Of a DNA stretch of 62,500 nucleotides, positions 49,601 through 60,484 are shown piece after piece. Position numbers and translations under genes: made by a program. The DNA lies in contig NC_135559.1 in NCBI RefSeq assembly GCF_964340395.1, forward strand, positions 8,826,259 to 8,888,758, read 5' to 3'. The notes below the pieces were generated by a model that had not been told where the DNA came from, ran no database searches, and worked only from the letters and a program-made list of their open reading frames with translations. Position 1 is the stretch's first letter, and every line of letters starts with the position of its first letter. The stretch is from Glandiceps talaboti. Lineage: Eukaryota > Hemichordata > Enteropneusta > Spengelidae.

Positions 49601-52600
49601 CATGTGATCTTCCATGAAGTCACGCATTTATCTATTTACATTTTCGTTATCTAGCATCATATATTTGTTAACCTGTCTATATCATGGATATGTGATTCCT
49701 CTTCACTCTGTTAAATTTATTATTAACAAACAGACATTCTGATAACAGCCACTAGGGGTGTGGCTAATGGGTGGACACTAAGTGGATAGTGAAGAGTGAA
49801 GCGGAATCACTGATCCCCGATGTAGACAAGGTATAGATTTGTATGCAAAAAATTACTGATTTACATTACCTTCAGCTTTGGTGATAGGAAAGCGAACAAG
49901 AGCACCTTGGTTGATAGGTAATGGATACATCATACAAGATACACAGGTCAGCCAGATATGAAATGCTCCTATGATTTGAGGCTTTCCGATAGCATCAGGC
50001 TGTGGAAAGAAGATTCAAAACAACCCAAGACTTTGTAAATTAGTTATTCGAGAAAAAGTCTTTGACTGAATAAAAAATGAGTATTTTTTTTTTTTTAATT
50101 GATAAAACAACTTTGCAATAATTTCCACTTAAAAAAATAATGTGAAATTTGACAATACAGCCCAAGTTCATGTTGGTAATTAAATAATTTGCAAACCTGA
50201 CAGTAAACGTCTTAAAAGAAGGGTCAACTAAGTATCGACCCGGAGACGTATCGCCAATGTCTTCCCGCTAATCTACTCTTACACCAGGGTCAATAACATT
50301 GACAAACCGATCACTTGGCTAAACTGACCTTCAAACCAATTTATTGTTACCAAATAAAATAATCAAGTTTGAACAAGCTTGGAAAACTGCTTCCACTTAT
50401 TAACAAACTTGAATTAACAACCCACAGTTGGTTATATGGTAAACGCAATGTCATACACATATTTAACATTGATGGTGTTTGGAGTCTCCCTCCCTCTTCT
50501 ACAAATGTGTGAAAGGGTTTGTAATAGTACGTACAGGAAGTGATTTGTACACACACTGGTAAACAGTGAATACTATTTTGATTATTTCCATAACTTTTGT
50601 TGTTGTTGTTGACGTTTACACTTACCAACGCTATGACAGGATGTAGTGTCAAAGCCGTCACTGGGGATGGTAAATGTTGTAAACCTTGTAACTGAACTTT
50701 ACTCGTAATTTCAAGATTTAATTGACGACGAAACAAGTCCTGAAGTTGAACTTCATTTCCTGTTGAATATTCTGTTGCCATGGAGATTGTAGGATACTGA
50801 TTGGTTGACAGAGCATTGACATCATCGTTGCATACTACCACTCTAACTGTGAAAGAGGGCGCCCTTTCCTCCTTAGTTGTTATTTTCTCTCCTTTTCTAT
50901 TTTTGCTCTCGATTTTCTTTTCTTGAGGACGCTTCTTGTTTTTGTCTTCATTCTCAAGTATTTTCTTTCTATATTCTTCTAACTTGTCTTTAGGTGATGG
51001 GGCTTTTGACAAGACGGCTAAAAAACTTGAGTATTCAGCGGTTGTCATGGACTCCACTCTGCTTTGTTTTTCAATATCTTCTATACTGTCAATAAGAGTC
51101 TGTCGCTTTATGTAAACCGTTGTCGGCTGCATCAGATGCGAATATTTATCTTTCGGATCTGTCGCAGTAGGCTCAATCAATTGAGATGCAACTCTTGGCA
51201 TGTGACCACCATGTGACACGGCCTGCTGGGTCATGTGATGAGCATATGATGAAGATCTACTGAGTGATTCTGTAACAGCGACACTATCACACATAGGGTG
51301 TACCCTGAGGAGCATATTAATACCGTTCAAATTGACGCCATTGTCATCATAGGTGTCAGACTCTTCTTCGCTATCTCTCACAGATTTGTCTTGTTTTGGA
51401 TCAACATCTTGAACTTGATCATGACCTCTGACATAGTTGTAAACTTTGGAAGCGTACCACATCGGATACAGCGACCATTCAAGTGACTCAGTTTTCAAAT
51501 ACTTGTCAAACAAACCTTCATTGTTTGCCACTTCTGTCTGTTGGGCAGGATCATCACAGTGTTCTCTAATCCCAGCAATTTTTGGTGATTCATTGTTTTT
51601 GACAGCCGTTCCCACACTCTCAAGATCAGCTTTACTTTTTCGTCGCTTCGAGTCTTCTAGTTTTCGTGGCTGGTTGGTTGTTGGTTTTGGATCAGGTTTA
51701 GTAGTTCTCGACTTCGGGGCTACGATGACTTCAGTGTATTGTTCTAGTCTGGCATAACACGCTATACTTGGTTCCACAGATCCTGGGGATGAGAATAACA
51801 GTACACATATCATTATCGAGATTTGCTAAAATGGAATCACACAGCCTAAAATTAAGCATGAACGGTGACTTATCTCAGCATTATAACCCCTCCTTTCTCT
51901 GAGCCAATATGGTCACACTATTGTTGTATACAGTAACTGGGCTACACATAGCATTCATGAAAAATACATGCCAATAAAAAAAGAACAGAAATTTTGAAAT
52001 TCCTGCACTGACAAACACAGCATACATGTATTGTCTTGATTGTGGACAGCAAATAATTACATCAAGGTTATTTCTAGACCAAGGCATCGTTCAATCCACC
52101 TGCCACAGTATATTCCAAAATATACAGAGAAGATTTTCATCTTACGGAATGGTTCTACAATTTCATTATTGGTATTATTCACAATATACACACAATATTA
52201 TTCATGGAGGGATATTGCCTTTGTCAATATTTGAATTTATGAAAAGGCACAGCAAATATGAATACATACAATATCAAATTCAGTACCTGTTTTCATAAAT
52301 ATACACAGACTTTTATTTATCCAGAGAGGGAACACCTGTCCTGTCCATACAATGCGTAGTTGGCTGAGCAACTGAGATTCCACATAACCAGCATGTATTT
52401 CCTATAAAGATATGACCATATTTGGAGTTGTATATTAATTTGAATGCCCATATATGGAATTGTGCAATCTAGATTACCATATTTGGAATTGTGCAATCCG
52501 GATCATCATTGACCGATGTGTGAGGGCGCCCTGTCACAGTGTACCTTATTCAGACTATTCATACTCATTGTTCATTCATTAGATATCTCTTTACTGCATA

Positions 52601-54934
52601 CACCAATGAATGATTAATTTGTAGTAATTATCAATATTCTATTATACACACTAGGAAAGTGGCTTAGACTAAAACATTTATTGGTGTGGGTGTTATACAA
52701 ATCACTTCCTACACATCTATAAGAACATTTATACTGACAAATCTTTAAGCGTCTTTACATTCAATCTGATTAAAATCCGATGTAGTGGAAGGCTATTTAA
52801 TCAGATTGATATATGTTTTTATGTGCTGCATACTTACCAGTATCTCCCAGTCATCAACTGTTACAGGCTCAAGATGAGTTCTTGAACAAGACGGCATGGA
52901 AGATATTGGTTTCAATAAGACCTGGATATCAATAGGAAAACAGAACGTTTTTTTATCCTTAAAGCCAGCACTGCAGCAGTCATCCAATTCCCACACTCAT
53001 GCCTTGAGGTTCCACACTACAGAAACCCAGCCAGTAACTCAAACAAAACTTTTGTTCCTGATCAGAAATTTACAAGATTTTCAAAGATTTCCCACAAAAA
53101 TGGAGTCATGGAATAAGCCAAATTCAATATGGTGGTCAGAGCTTGGGTCAGGTCATAGTTCAAATAGAGATTACATGAATGTCAACAAAAAAAGGTTATG
53201 GGGATCAATAACTGCTGAATATTAATCCAGCAAACATTCAAGGTATCAGATTTTGCACCTGAGTACCCAACATGAGTGAAACTGAGGCTTGAACTTTTGA
53301 TTACACATGTATCAATGAGCCCTCTAAGCAAATTGACACATTTGGTGTTCCCCTACTTTGTGGTGACCAGTGCGCTCTCTAAGGCCAATTTGATGCACCA
53401 TTGACACACAGAAATTTCTTGTGATACACCAAACTTTGGTATTCTCCTATCTCTTACTATATGTGGTGATCATGTACATGTATGGCACTACAAAACACAG
53501 TCAATGGTCTATATGAACTTCATAAGTTTCTAAAACTTCAATCAAAATTGAAGAAGCAGAAAAATGAACTACACATGAATATTATTGACATTTGAAATGA
53601 AACATTGAAAAGCGTTAATGTTCAAAGCATACTACACGAGACTCTATAAATTTGAACCCCACTTTATAGAGTCAATCTTACAAGAAACACAAAAAAACGA
53701 AGCTAACTTAAAGTTGAACTATTTTTTTTCCTTTTCACCGTAACATCAACTATCATTTCCTCCTACCTGTTCTCCATTTTGTAAGCCCAGCTTATTTGCA
53801 TACAGTCCGTTCAACTCAATGACCGTATCATTCTGATCTTTGCGAGTCACTTCTCCTGACCAACTGACATAGGCTTTATTATCATCACCCCATACCAGTT
53901 CAAATGCTGCATTCTACAAATCAAAATCACATTTTACACATTAAAGGGGAACACCACTCCAAAAAAATTTTCAGAACTATGGGTTCTGGAGAGTCATTTC
54001 ATGAATTTTACATCACATACAATTACCTGTACTTGCAATATCAGAGAAACATCAAGTTGATCTTGTGCCTTTGGTGATGTAAAATCATGATATGGCTCTC
54101 CAAAACTCATAACTTATGAAGATATCTCTATTTCCTGGAATGGCATCCCCTTGAAAGACTAAGCAGCAGTTGTGAATTGAATTTTTTTTTCAAACTTTTC
54201 AAGGTTACTACCAAAATTAAGAGAGCATTGAGTTTTAAATAGGCAGTTCAATGTTTTTCACATCTCATATGTTGTTAAGGTCCTTCTTTGTTTACATTTC
54301 ATCTTGCATATTAGGTTTTAACAGTTTTTAAGGTCTCTCTGTTTTATGTCGGACATTTTTACTGTTTAACCTGTCATGCTTATTCTTTTTTTTTAGTTCT
54401 GTAAAGTGCATCGAGGCTGTTGCGTAATGTGCTGATAAGAATGTATTATTATTATTATTATTATTATATGCTTTTGTGTAACAAATTTCAAAAACAAAAT
54501 ACAGACGCTGATAATGTGCATGAATATAAAATGATACAAACTCCATCAACTTCTTACAATATGTGAAGTGCAAGTACTGAGTACATGTAGTAATTATAAA
54601 ATATATATAAATTACACAAACATTTCATCAAGTGATCAAAATTTCATGATCCATTGAAAGCATAATCTTGTCGTTCCTTTTTGTGTCAATTTTTGAATAT
54701 TGTAAGCAGAGATTTCAATTTTGTTGTACCACACAAATAGAAAACAATAAATACTCTATTTAAAATACAAGAGAAAAGTTCACATTTTCTAAGTTTGAGG
54801 CATTCTCCAAAATTTCCTTAAAAAAGGAGACTTACCTGCAGATTCTGGTATTCTGAGGCGATACTTGCTGGAAGAGTGATAAATGACGTCTTGGAGTTGC
54901 TATACTCTATGGTAACAACTGTTGTGGAGGACAT
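34648..54934 (-). CDS. PEX1: Peroxisome biogenesis factor 1 AAA ATPase, 19 exons, 1398 aa
   Basis: PEX1 forms a hexamer with PEX6 that extracts ubiquitinated PEX5 from the peroxisomal membrane. Exons in transcript order: 54934-54836, 53913-53767, 52921-52838, 52401-52287, 51782-50626, 49999-49870, 49316-49100, 48962-48730, 47961-47791, 47019-46865, 46151-45941, 40424-40249, 39803-39669, 39155-39031, 38194-38112, 37824-37721, 37029-36385, 35571-35444, 34729-34648. All are GT-AG with consistent phases (4197 nt). N-terminal barrel ~1-150 ([22 protein letters not shown]). Exon 5 encodes a 386-aa charged linker. D1: Walker A GPKGIGKS (692-699), Walker B VIILDDLD (752-759). D2: Walker A GAPGTGKT (985-992), [20 protein letters not shown], Walker B ILFFDEFD, and the arginine-finger region [19 protein letters not shown]. 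The C-terminus [20 protein letters not shown] matches the human tail pattern. Both nucleotide sites look intact. Human PEX1 is 1283 aa; the excess lies mainly in exons 5 and 17. Intron 11 (45940-40425) hosts another gene on the opposite strand. Confidence 0.97.
34790..34926. repeat. Foldback element in PEX1 intron 18
   Basis: CAGTGTTTTTG at the left is inverted as CAAAAACACTG at the right, with GGTAACCCTGGTAA-type repeats in between. It lies 60 bp into PEX1 intron 18, close to the last exon. Confidence 0.55.
37159..37223. repeat. 65-nt perfect palindrome in PEX1 intron 16
   Basis: Positions 37159-37190 are the exact reverse complement of 37192-37223, with a single G at the centre (37191). 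The arms begin TTTAGACACTACTCTGC. It is 130 bp upstream, in transcript order, of PEX1 exon 17. Confidence 0.95.
38636..39008. mobile_element. MITE family A, copy 3 (373 bp)
   Basis: Starts AGCTAAAATGATGTAGGCTT and ends AAGCCTACCTCATTTTAGCT. Same internal orientation as copy 1. Its right end is only 22 bp from PEX1 exon 14, inside intron 14 immediately after the splice donor. Confidence 0.9.
39455..39575. repeat. Dispersed repeat (CACCTTTGTGCCAGGTTTG family), second copy
   Basis: Shares CACCTTTGTGCCAGGTTTGAA and a downstream GGATGAATGGATG tract with the copy in RNASEH2B intron 7. It lies in PEX1 intron 13. Confidence 0.5.
40425..43290. other. PEX1 intron 11, part downstream of the nested gene's start
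   Basis: Apart from the (GTT)n array, this half of the 5.5-kb intron holds AT-rich sequence with no recognised exon. Open frames at 42046 and 42676 lack any family signature. The final ~50 bp before the nested gene form a strong polypyrimidine-acceptor context (T8...TTCAATTCAACAG, ending at 43305). Confidence 0.5.
40662..40740. repeat. (GTT)n with GTC interruption
   Basis: Imperfect TTG/GTC trinucleotide array in PEX1 intron 11. Confidence 0.9.
43351..44994 (+). CDS. HEPN (DZIP3-like) + B-box + coiled coil + filamin-like protein, 547 aa
   Basis: An intronless coding region lying inside PEX1 intron 11 on the opposite strand. The only ATG at the head of the frame is at 43351 (AAGATGGCAGCC). 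Residues ~15-165 match the DZIP3/hRUL138-like HEPN domain known from many invertebrate proteins: [51 protein letters not shown]. They include an R-x4-H motif (R134-NKLC-H139), the class signature of HEPN RNA-acting domains. Residues 222-253 form a B-box type 2 zinc finger with all eight ligands (C222, H225, C234, C237, C242, C245, H250, H253). A coiled coil spans ~265-430, and a filamin-like repeat ends in RGRHIKGSP near residues 525-533. There is no RING and no NHL or SPRY. The combination suggests a TRIM-like scaffold with an RNA-acting head. Function unknown; an innate-immune role is only a guess. A strong splice acceptor at 43306 hints at an upstream non-coding exon. A possible AATAAA lies at 45252-45257. 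Confidence 0.88.
   Translation: MAANFDLSGELTTTPENTNYARLCRLLIDGGTKALREVLDGIHPPSTLTNVLTQYNNKMSLSKLKPKVINQKQWNMLYPMPGIPVNSMNFDISLLTVLLRNICNLQKPKTGWDNLPPISDRSKEADIARIKFYRNKLCHGETTSVSEFHFHGYWKDIADALERLGAKQDDIDKLKTSAMDSELERQYIEDVSVWKCQEEEAEDLVQSILKIIDSRDGDKIYCDAHRNDHLSMFCWYCRKAICAVCACIEHKQHKSSGIEYAAKSWQRELKEVISKVEQKLIKIHNSLYSAKKTLMLLTNDYETKQEMIGLLTIEEDIQRELTEKLKCQYDKLSKVICNDATELSKNVYRIHKSLRYFETVYSLENNAKVMAECDLIDGHCEQIFGHELYVNSFRSIEVDYCMLKETFDSWFDIVAELKLSNKKPDLYFPALPPCSHVTQIRKAMPNPLKHGEFTFEICARNFDGNNVYDCEGLKALLQDNEGTTLQTLKIQPIQGRKQRSNCTATHRVTIRGAQPYHHNLAVGLRGRHIKGSPHTLYETESKICTII
45028..45215 (-). mobile_element. tRNA-derived SINE, copy 2 (truncated)
   Basis: On the minus strand it reads TGTCAATGGCTGAGTGGTTA (A box), then GGGTTTGATGAA in place of the B box, then the same body (CAGTTTGAC, GCAGGTTTTCCCAGGGTA) as the copy at 21.5-21.8 kb. 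The 3' tail is missing. It starts ~30 bp after the stop of the nested HEPN gene and may form part of its 3' UTR. Confidence 0.75.
46571..46670. repeat. Dispersed repeat family F, copy 1
   Basis: CCACATAGTAAGAGATAGGAGAACACCAAATTTTGG... TTGGCTTAGAGGGCAC, in PEX1 intron 10. The reverse-complement copy is at 53371-53467. Flanking GACCCCATTATAGACC-like motifs also recur at 56.0-56.3 kb. Confidence 0.6.
47305..47454. mobile_element. Foldback element CAGTGTTCTCC...GGAGAACACTG
   Basis: Terminal inverted repeats of 11 bp flank a 150-bp AT-rich interior containing several CATATGCAAATTAG-type motifs. It lies in PEX1 intron 9. A related fragment is at 26.2-26.3 kb. Confidence 0.6.
53371..53467. repeat. 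Dispersed repeat family F, copy 2 (reverse)
   Basis: Reverse-complement counterpart of the 46571-46670 copy, sharing the TATTCTCCTATCTCTTACTAT block. It lies in PEX1 intron 2. Confidence 0.6.
53943..54157. mobile_element. MITE family C, most complete copy
   Basis: The left end AAAGGGGAACACCACTCCA is inverted as TGGAATGGCATCCCCTTGAAA at the right. The inner pair ACTATGGGTTCTGGAGAGTC / GGCTCTCCAAAACTCATAAC is also inverted. It lies in PEX1 intron 1, 30 bp upstream of exon 2. No ORF. Confidence 0.75.
54444..54467. repeat. (ATT)n microsatellite
   Basis: Short pure ATT array in PEX1 intron 1. Confidence 0.9.
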
Positions 54935-54944
54935 GATGATTGCC

Positions 54945-54961
54945 TGACCCTCTCTTGACCT
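54945..54961 (-). promoter_or_regulatory. DR5-type nuclear-receptor motif just upstream of PEX1 ATG
   Basis: On the minus strand the sequence is AGGTCA-AGAGA-GGGTCA, two direct half-sites spaced by five bases, ending 10 bp before the start codon. It probably lies in the 5' UTR or near the promoter. Function is unproven and chance occurrence is possible. Confidence 0.3.
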
Positions 54962-57059
54962 TTGACATTTGATCTTTGAATCCGAACTCTACACATCAAT
55001 GCTACCAGGCATCAAGAACGCTCTATAAAGATTATCAAAAATTTGCAGATGAGTGATTTATCATGGTGATATATATCCCATAATTTTTCATTTGAAATAT
55101 ACACCCATGGGGTTTGATTTTCATAATAATGAAAGTTCCTCAATTTTTTTCCACACTTTTCCTGGTGAAAGATGTAGTTCATTTCTGTACAATCTGAAAA
55201 GAAACTAAGGTATTTATCAAAGAATGTTCTCCTTTTTCTTTTTTTCAAAAATTTCAAGATTTCCCTGACTTGAAATACAGAAAGCAAAAGTCAGCGGATT
55301 CAACAATTTGGAAAATAATGAAGAAATGTCATTTGAATGTTATCTGTAATATGGCAAGACTGAAACAAATGATATGATGACCCTACATCACTAAAATGTA
55401 CAACTATTTACTTCACAAGTTGAAAAGGTAACATTATTTACAAATATCTCTATTTTTCATTGGTATATATGTACATGTACTTCCCCTTTCCTTTTACAGC
55501 AGAAATTATAATTGCGTTCAGTTTCAATTATCAAACATGTTTCAACAGTTTGATAAGATCCACAATTAACAAGTAATATCAACAGATACTTAGCTACAGT
55601 GGGTGGGTGCAAACAGATTGATACTATAAACAGCAAGGTCAAACCCAAACAACCAAGGTCAAGTTTATAGTATAGAGCTGGTTGCATTCACCCACTGTTA
55701 CAGTAGTTTATCACTTACACTAATTGAACTGATGTTATTTATCTAAGTATCTGTTTTTGTTAATATTTGGGCATATGATACTTATCGTTAAGTTTTTGTT
55801 GATGTTGCTTGGTTGAATGTAGCTCTAATCGGACATGATTGATTATTGAAACTGAACACAGTTATAATTTTGGCTGTAGATATAGCCTAGAATCTAGTTG
55901 TGTGGGGATTTTGACTCTGGCCTTTCCCCAACCATGCTTGGCATTTCGGTAGCGATGTACATGTATTACTCCGGGGTGGTACCAGTGGCCAGTTCTGGTA
56001 GGGGTGTGTAGCCAGTGCTAGGAAACACCTGGCCCCATTTAAGACCCATTTTGACCAAAAATCAATACCCAATTTTAGACCATTACAGGTTTTCAAAAGC
56101 TAAAAGTTTAGACAAAAATACATTTTCCTTAGGAGGCAACATTTCAGGGCAATTGATGGCAGTTATGATTTGGTAAAGGACAATGGACCACATTAGACCA
56201 AGCAAAATCGAAAATAATGCAAAGTGGACCCGGTTTTAGACTCTTCAGCTCAAAAAAAAGCAGACCCCATTTTAGACCAAAGGGCTAGAGAACACACCCC
56301 AAAGGGCGGCACATACATATACTCAAATATGGGGAATTGCAGCCGTCAAGAAAACTACATTTCTTCATTGGATTTTCTGCAATAAGTGCTAAGTAATAAA
56401 TTTTGTTTCATTGTCTAGTTCTTTGAAATTGCCTAGACCACTGATTGCACTTAGTCTGGTATACATGTGTTGTCTCTCAATGCTATAGTTGTTGCATATT
56501 GTGACGAAGTGTATTTCATCTTCTATCATATTGCAGGTATTGCATAATCTCAGAATCTGTTGTTTTTTTTAAATCTATTTTTGGTGTTTCATGTCTTCCA
56601 ATTTCAATAGACAAATGCTAGGCATTGTAGGGAGCGGAATTGAGCCAAAATATCCACACATTTGGATTGTAGGCTAATGTATAGGTATTTATCATTACAA
56701 AGATTCTAAATTCATTTTTAGTTAAATCGTTTCAGGTTTATACATACATACATGTAATGAATACATGTAATGAGACGGATCAAGGTACAGTGCTTTGTGT
56801 TAATATGTATGTATTGGTGACTAAAAAGTCGACTGAGTTGTGGACAAAGTGACCTTTGTTCTTTGAGTATGACCTCAAGGGCATTCATGCCATGTGTCGT
56901 GGTAAATTGTATAGCATATGTACAAAACTCAATTATATCAAACAAGTTTTCTTTCAACAAACCATTAAGTAAATAAAATATCGACCCCTAAATGCCTTAG
57001 TAAAAGTCCTTAGTTTTAACATAGACCCTCCACCGGAAGGTCTATGGTTTTAACGTATA

Positions 57060-57800
57060 TTATTAGTTACCTCCATGCACGTAGGACTCTCGTTATATGT
57101 AATGTAATGGGGAAAACTTTATGTACGTTGGTGCGAGTTTTCGTTGAGAAGAAGCGCGTTCCCGTGTCCGTTACGATAGCAGATGGTGTGCTTACATAGG
57201 GCGCGCAGTGAGAAATATCTGACTTAATTTCAATATAGGGACAGTATTCTTGTAAACTTCACGGCGAAGAAAACCTCTGAGAGAAAACATACGAACGTCA
57301 CGAACCACTTGATACCACTCGACGTATGCCGCGACGTACGCACTAACGCAGTACGGAGGTTCGTGCGCCGCTTTACAAGCGCGACATTGCATCACTGGGG
57401 CAAAGTACACATTTCACTCACAGGGCAGAAAAAGGTCTCAAATACACAAGACTGCGACAGAGATGACCAGACTGACCTCTAAAATTTGTCAAATATTTGT
57501 GATCAAAACAAAGCAAACACTTTCATTACCTTTCACTGCGCGCCGCCATATTGGTTCGTGGGTTTGTTTGGGTACACTTTACTTCACCAATGTGAGTCCA
57601 AGGGCAACAAACTTTTCCGCGAAGCACAGATTGTAATCTTGAACTACTTGAATACTGGAAGAGGGCGTGATTTTCATTCTGACTGAGGTGCCAATATGGC
57701 TGGAAAAAAACGCACGTATGAAAAGTGGTGGGGAAGGTCATGTTAGACATACACGAACTTCGAAGTAAAACGGAGGACACGGTTATATTCTGAACTACGG
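57060..57800. promoter_or_regulatory. CpG-rich patch, candidate promoter
   Basis: CpG dinucleotides are visibly far denser here than in the surrounding AT-rich sequence (for example CGACGTATGCCGCGACGTACGC and GCGCGCCGCCATATTGG). A minus-strand splice donor consensus, ATGGAG|GTAACTAAT, lies at its left edge near 57072. It could be the true PEX1 transcription start with a non-coding first exon, or the start of an unrecognised transcript. The 72-aa minus frame inside has no family signature. Confidence 0.4.
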
Positions 57801-58687
57801 CACGGCATCAATCATACAACCTAAAAAGCTCGTGGGTGGCGATTTACCAATTTACCATGTTGGACAGTCGTATGACATGACTAGTAATATATCTTTCACA
57901 CCTGTATTCGCTAATATACTAGAGAGCTTTTGAACACAATCGCTTGTAGACAAATATTGTATTCAATGATGATCGTATTACAAAAAATATGTGTATTTAT
58001 AAATATAGGTATTTACTATAATTATTAGTAGTATTATTATAATTCAATATTTTTAACGCAGTTTATTTTTTTTGTGTATATGTGTATTACGACCATCCCT
58101 GAATAAAATATTATCCCACAGGCGACTGTGGATATAGTTTATATCCGATGACAGTGTTTACTAAATTTTGGTTAAAAACGGCGACTAGTGATATAAATGA
58201 ATCGAGTCATCAGCTCTAGCTACGCTCCAGTAGTACGCAGCCCGTTTTATTTATTTTTGCTGTGTTCAGTTCATGTTTTCTTGATATGGTTCGTCAATTT
58301 TTTACGCCTCATGCATATCAAAACGAGGCAGTGACAGTACCACTGAGATCGGGAATTGTGACACTACAAAATATATGGGGGCACCCCGGTCCCAACCGAT
58401 TGGACCAAGCCAGGTTAAACTGGTACCACCAGTCTCTTTTCGGGATATTTATTTTGGTCATAATTTTCAAATGTTTTGAATTTAATATTCATTTCAAATT
58501 CTGTGAAGGAAAATGTGGTCAATTTTTTTTTTGATTTTTTTATCTTTTTATCTTCATTTTTCACAGTAACTTTCAACACTAGTAGTTTCCGAAGGACTTA
58601 GTTTTCCCCTACTGTTCGCAACCACTCAGTAAGGTCATTATTAACACACCAAAGAACACTAATAATGTTTTTGTTTTGTTTTTAAAT

Positions 58688-58760
58688 TTATTAGGCCTAA
58701 CAAAAAAAATTGTTTGGTTCCGGTTACCCGACCCCCAACTAGTTTTTCACGCCGATCCTA
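58688..58760. mobile_element. End of foldback element family D
   Basis: TTAGGCCTAAC-(A)n-TTGTTTGGTTCCGG is the same type of left end as the element at 30562. The element then runs into the (AATC)n array and no right end is recognised. Confidence 0.55.
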
Positions 58761-58784
58761 CACTTTTTTACGTATTCAATCAAT

Positions 58785-58788
<4 letters not shown>

Positions 58789-58842
<54 letters not shown>

Positions 58843-58878
58843 GCAAGCAAGCAAGCAAGCAAGCAATCAATCAATCAA
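58789..58878. repeat. (AATC)n/(AAGC)n array
   Basis: Pure AATC units with an internal block of AAGC units. Confidence 0.95.
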
Positions 58879-59108
58879 ATTTCTAAGATTGTAGCGTCGA
58901 TTTACAGAGCAATGTTCGAATTCGAGAAAAAAATAATAAAATCGCGAAAGTGGTGCAGTGATGACATCAACTTAAAAAGACAATATAAAAACTAGAGTTC
59001 TTCCAATCTGTAATGGCTGTACATCTGATGAGAAGAAACCAATAACACAGAGACCATATAAAACAACGAACGGAAAACATAACTACCTGAACTAGACACT
59101 CAAATATG

Positions 59109-59109
<1 letters not shown>

Positions 59110-59170
<61 letters not shown>

Positions 59171-59212
59171 CTCGGTGAGTATCAATCTGCTAAGACAGTG
59201 CTCTATACCGCA

Positions 59213-59264
<52 letters not shown>

Positions 59265-59324
59265 TCAGTATATACATGTAGGGCGGTATAACTATATAAC
59301 TAATATAACTATAACTACTAGTAG

Positions 59325-59391
<67 letters not shown>
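59110..59391. repeat. Three (TA)n arrays with unique spacers
   Basis: TA runs at about 59110-59169, 59213-59262 and 59326-59391. The first two are separated by a 45-bp module (59170-59214) that recurs at 59777-59822. Confidence 0.92.
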
Positions 59392-59395
<4 letters not shown>

Positions 59396-59650
59396 CAATA
59401 TTCTAAAATCGAACGTAATCGGAATCACATAATTTTTTTAGGCCTTACAATAAAGAGGTAACATACCAAAATCTACATATCTTGCAAAATTAAAGATTCA
59501 ATTAATTGAACAAATTAGATTTATTTCGAAGTTACGTCATTGATATTTATAGTAGCCATTACGGTAAAATTCGACCTTTAATCACGTCTCGCATCTTGGA
59601 GCAAATACTGATGTACATATACTTATTATTGTTTGGCTCAGACTCAAGGA

Positions 59651-59859
<209 letters not shown>

Positions 59860-60297
59860 CTTAAGTTTATACCATATTTGAGAGAAAAAAACATCAAGTG
59901 GACATTTGTTCTTTTCTTAGCCTTTGGTATTTCCCTTTCGCGCATTGTCTTCGAGTAATCCCCAGGTAACACACATTCGGTCATGCATGCGATTATTTCA
60001 CATTTGGCATTTAAAAAATATTCCAAATTATTTTAAAATATTTGCGCATGCTTCCGTTAACTATGATGAGAACCAATCAATTGAGAATCTCACTTGAAAT
60101 ATGTACACGTGAAGGTCTGCGTGAAGGTGAAATGTCTAGAAATTAAACGAATTAATCTCCGAGAAGTCTGGTGGGAAAGAAAACGTGACGATGTCAATGC
60201 AATCCACCCACCCACCCACTCACGATCGATCGAATTCCAGGTCGTAACTGGAACTGTATAGGTTGTTTTCTTCGTTTTTTGAGCAGCACATTCATAA

Positions 60298-60302
<5 letters not shown>

Positions 60303-60391
<89 letters not shown>

Positions 60392-60433
60392 TCTCATCTT
60401 TCTCTCTCGTCATCTCCCTCTCTCATCTCTTTC

Positions 60434-60484
<51 letters not shown>
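60303..60484. repeat. (CT)n followed by (ATC)n
   Basis: 85 bp of CT dinucleotides, a mixed CTC/CATC stretch, then about 50 bp of ATC. Further degenerate CTCATC repeats extend to ~60605. Poly-Ser/Leu and poly-His frames are artefacts. Confidence 0.95.

Noticed and set aside
57192-57410. 72-aa minus-strand protein in the CpG-rich patch
   Set aside because: No recognisable domain. Long frames arise easily in CpG-rich, TAA/TAG-poor sequence. The patch is better explained as a promoter.
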